NCBI GenBank assembly: GCA_900539345.1
Contig: UQBS01000043.1
Location: forward strand, 1 to 26,155
Length of the DNA: 26,155 nt
Source of the DNA: an uncultured Coriobacteriaceae bacterium
Lineage (GTDB): Bacteria > Actinomycetota > Coriobacteriia > Coriobacteriales > UMGS124
Direction: 5' to 3'
The position numbers and the translations under genes are program-made. The notes beneath the pieces are model-generated. The model saw only the letters and a list, made by a program, of their open reading frames with translations, did not search any database and was not told the DNA's origin. Positions 23,808 through 26,155 of this stretch are shown piece after piece. Each line of letters starts with the position of its first letter. Positions within the stretch are counted from its first letter, which is position 1.

Positions 23808-25472
23808 TTTGCCGCACACGCCGGCCAGCTCAAGGAGATGGGCTTCGAGGCCATCGAGATCAACGCCGCCGGTTTCAACCAGGGTGAGCAGTTCCTCTCG
23901 CGCTTCTACAACACCCGTACCGACGAGTACGGCTTCGCCACGCCCGAGAACCGTTCGCGCTGGGTGTGCGAGTGCATCCAGAAGATCAAGGCGGCCGCCG
24001 GTGACGACTTCGTTGTGCAGATCCTTATCAACTGCATCGAGGACAACGACAACCTCGACAACAGCGCCACGCTCATGACCACCGACAACATGGTGACCAA
24101 CCCCCGCAACAAGGTCACGACGGTGGAAGAGGGCATCGCCATGGCCAAGTGCATGGAGGAGGCCGGCGCCGACTCGATGCACCTGCGCCTGGGCCCGCTC
24201 GGCAACCACCCCTGCCAGTTCGGCAGCGACCTGTACTTCCTGCTCAACGGCATTGAGGGTGCCTCGGGCTTCGGCACCCAGTACGACTTCTCCAAGAACT
24301 GGCAGGGCTACCTCGACGGTTCCCACCAGGGCGCCGGCATGCTCATCGGCGTGGTCGAGCGCTACAAGCAGGCCCTGTCCATCCCCTGCGGCTGCGTGAC
24401 CTACAACGATCCCGCCCATGCCCCCGAGTTCTTCGAGCAGGCCCTGGCCGATGGCAAGGTCGACTTCTACATGATGACCCGCCCGCTCACCGTTGACTTC
24501 GATTACGTCAACAAGCTGCGCGAGGGCCGCATCGACGAGATCGCGCCCTGCACGCGCTGCCTGCACTGCCACATCGGCTCCAACCAGATGAACCGCGCCC
24601 TGGGCTACTGCCGCGTCAACGCTCTCACCCAGCGCGTCATGACCGAGAACGGCCCGGCCACCTACGAGCTCGAGCCCGCCGCGGCCCCCAAGAACGTCAT
24701 GGTCGTCGGCGGCGGCCCCGCCGGCATGGAGGCCGCTCGCATCGCGGCTCTTCGCGGCCACACCGTCACGCTGTACGAGAAGTCGGGCATCCTGGGCGGC
24801 ATGCTCCCCTTCGCCAGCGCCGTGAAGGGCCCGCACGAGAACCTCGACCAGCTCAACGCCTATCTCCAGAAGCAGCTCGAGCTGGTTGGCGTCACCGTCG
24901 TGACCGACACCGAGGTCACGGCCGACACGGTTGCCCAGGCAGCCCCCGACGCGCTCGTGCTTGCCTGCGGCGGCTCCCGTACCGCGCTCGACCTGGGCGG
25001 CGAGGGTGTCGAGGTCGTTGACCTCGAGCAGTTCATGTTCGCCGACCTGGGCGACAACGTCGTGGTCTACGGCTCCAATGCCCAGGCTTTCGACTGCGCC
25101 CTGTGGCTCACCGTGCACAAGAAGCACGTGGTCATGGTCACGCCCAACACGGTCGACGAGCTCGACATGCAGCAGTCCCAGCACGCCCAGCGCTTCATGA
25201 CCACCGCCCTGTACGCCCTCGGCCTGCAGGTCTACACCGAGGCCAGCATCACCGGCGTCGCTGACGGCCAGATCACCGTCACGAGCGCAAGCGCCGGCGT
25301 GGACTACACGGTGCCGTGCAGCCAGGTGATCAACGCCGCCGACATGGTGGCCAACACCGGCCTGCTCGACGAGGTCAGCGTCGCCGAGACCTACGCCATC
25401 GGCGACTGCGCCAACCCCTTCAACATCGCCCTGGCCATCCGCGGCGGCAACGACGCAGGCCGCGCGCTGTAG
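23808..25472 (+). pseudogene. 5'-truncated old-yellow-enzyme-type flavin/Fe-S oxidoreductase
   Basis: The intact family (2,4-dienoyl-CoA reductase / NADH:flavin oxidoreductase, about 650-680 residues) begins with an FMN TIM barrel. Here homology starts near the barrel's middle (FAAHAGQLKEMGFEAIEINA), so about 145 N-terminal residues are missing. The open frame runs 23718-25472, but its first 30 residues look unrelated and lack a ribosome binding site. Kept parts: YNTRTDEYG, a 4Fe-4S motif CTRCLHCHIGSNQM...C, and an FAD Rossmann VMVVGGGPAGMEAARIA. The second Rossmann (VVVYGSNAQAFDCA) lacks the usual GxGxxG. EINAAGFN replaces the usual EIHxAHG. No stop or frameshift interrupts 554 codons, so the loss is recent or the protein is still used. 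A domain-lacking functional protein is the alternative. Confidence 0.75.
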
Positions 25473-25505
25473 GCAAGATCGTTTCCGCTAAAAATCAAGC
25501 GACCA

Positions 25506-25600
25506 AACGCGAAGGGCGCGCCGGGGCCGAACGATCCCGACGTGCCCTTTTATTGTCGGTCTCGGCCCTGGGTGCGGGGCCGGGGCCAAACCTTAGGAGG
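25506..25600. repeat. Terminator-plus-hairpins repeat, copy A
   Basis: It shares AAGGGCGCGCCGGGGCC, GATCCCGACG, a GC hairpin (GGCCC near 25565 with GGGCC near 25578) and AACCTTAGGAGGAGGT with copy B (26049-26155). The arrangement is the same, with stem sequences partly changed but still pairing. Confidence 0.65.
25512..25554 (+). terminator. Terminator after the oxidoreductase
   Basis: AAGGGC (25512-25517) pairs with GCCCTT (25544-25549), with inner pairing of CCGGGG with CCCGA, followed by TTTATT. It is part of repeat copy A. Confidence 0.6.
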
Positions 25601-25815
25601 AGGTCCCTCTTTGGGAGGCTTGGGAGGCCTTCACGCCGAACGCGGTCATGAGGCCGCCGATGATGGCCGAGGGCCGCTGCATTTTTCGTCGACTGCGGCA
25701 CTGCAGGCCGAGCGCGCATCAAGATGACCCGCAACGGGTTCCGCATCGGCACGGCGCCATTCGCGTTCCGCGGGGCATACCACGACGGCAGCGCCGCCGC
25801 GCGTCCAAAAACGCC
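25601..25815. other. No recognised gene; possible decayed coding remnant
   Basis: The minus strand has a short frame ending near 25600 with a hydrophobic run PSAIIGGLMTAFGV, which could be the end of a lost gene. I see no start, ribosome binding site or family motif, so I do not call it. Confidence 0.3.
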
Positions 25816-25937
25816 AAAAGTATGCGTTATAGCGTCCCCGCGCCCGGTGACCCCAAAACGTGCGGGGTATCTACCTGGGACGATGCGGGCGGCCAATGCG
25901 GGCAGACGGCCCACTCGGGTTTATAACGCATACTTTT
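25816..25937. repeat. Perfect 16-bp inverted repeat flanking 90 bp
   Basis: AAAAGTATGCGTTATA (25816-25831) and TATAACGCATACTTTT (25922-25937) are exact inverses. The outer flanks are also partly similar. The interior is GC-rich with no gene. This could be a tiny transposable element, a pair of operators or divergent promoters. Confidence 0.75.
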
Positions 25938-26048
25938 GAGGCTTTTCCGGCACAGGCGCCACCGATGCGCGGCCCCGCGCGCACGGCGGGGGCGCGCGGC
26001 GGGCCGGCGGGCCCCATGCGCGCACGGCCCCCGGCGGGCCGCGCGCGC

Positions 26049-26155
26049 AAACGGGAAGGGCGCGCCGGGGCCACTTGATCCCGACGCGCCCTTTCTCATA
26101 GGCCCCCGGCCTGGGGTATGAGGCCGGGGCAGAACCTTGGGGAGAGGTTCCTTGC
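26049..26155. repeat. Terminator-plus-hairpins repeat, copy B (runs to the edge)
   Basis: AAGGGCGCG (26056-26064) pairs with CGCGCCCTT (26085-26093). A second hairpin pairs GCCCCCGGCCT with AGGCCGGGGC, and a third GAACCT with AGGTTC. It is collinear with copy A 543 bp earlier. The element may continue beyond the window. Confidence 0.65.

Noticed and set aside
25495..25914. Minus-strand 139-residue frame
   Set aside because: It reads through a terminator and both repeat elements and has no recognisable domain.

Overview
The window is a high-GC bacterial chromosome segment with short intergenic spaces and strongly GC-ending codons in its metabolic genes. A LuxR regulator with membrane helices next to a Tat-exported fumarate-reductase-like flavoprotein, an old-yellow-enzyme-type flavin/Fe-S oxidoreductase, and abundant short palindromic repeats all point to an anaerobic gut-type actinobacterium of the Coriobacteriia, most likely Eggerthellales. 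That placement is inferred from gene content; there is no rRNA in the window.

Left part (1-9500). The 3' part of a LuxR-type regulator is followed by a 39-bp tandem repeat and then a Tat-dependent flavoprotein reductase that ends in a strong hairpin. On the minus strand lie an M20 peptidase-T-like enzyme and a complete riboflavin operon. In transcription order the operon is promoter, FMN riboswitch, leader terminator, ribD, ribE, ribBA, ribH, terminator. RibBA and RibH are separated by 529 bp that hold two copies of a structured repeat with compensatory changes in two stems.

Middle part (9500-15200). A sodium:neurotransmitter-symporter-family transporter with its own terminator is followed by an AT-richer patch with two 80-bp palindromic repeats. 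After these come an orphan cobI (precorrin-2 C20-methyltransferase), a 3' remnant of a second LuxR gene, a DUF3990-like toxin / XRE antitoxin-like pair with a dyad in its promoter, and a DUF3793 gene. The AT-richer, less biased codon use and gene debris suggest an insertion-prone zone.

Right part (15200-23640). This is the most interesting region. It encodes a small DNA-binding protein, a membrane Ser/Thr kinase with two extracellular repeats that begin 'WPT', a kinase-less membrane paralogue carrying the same two repeats, and an exporter-like trio (LolD/MacB-type ATPase, large secreted/anchored CARDB-like protein, MacB-type permease). The kinase and its paralogue each have an almost identical perfect dyad (TCAGTTG-N-CAACTGA core) about 65 bp before the start codon, so they are probably co-regulated. 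I read this as an envelope sensing and export module; its signal and output cannot be told from sequence.

End (23640-26155). A flavin/Fe-S oxidoreductase lacks roughly the first 145 residues of its family and abuts a 17-bp triplicated repeat, so it looks 5'-truncated. It is followed by about 680 bp with no convincing gene. That stretch holds two copies of a terminator-plus-hairpins element and a 16-bp perfect inverted repeat.
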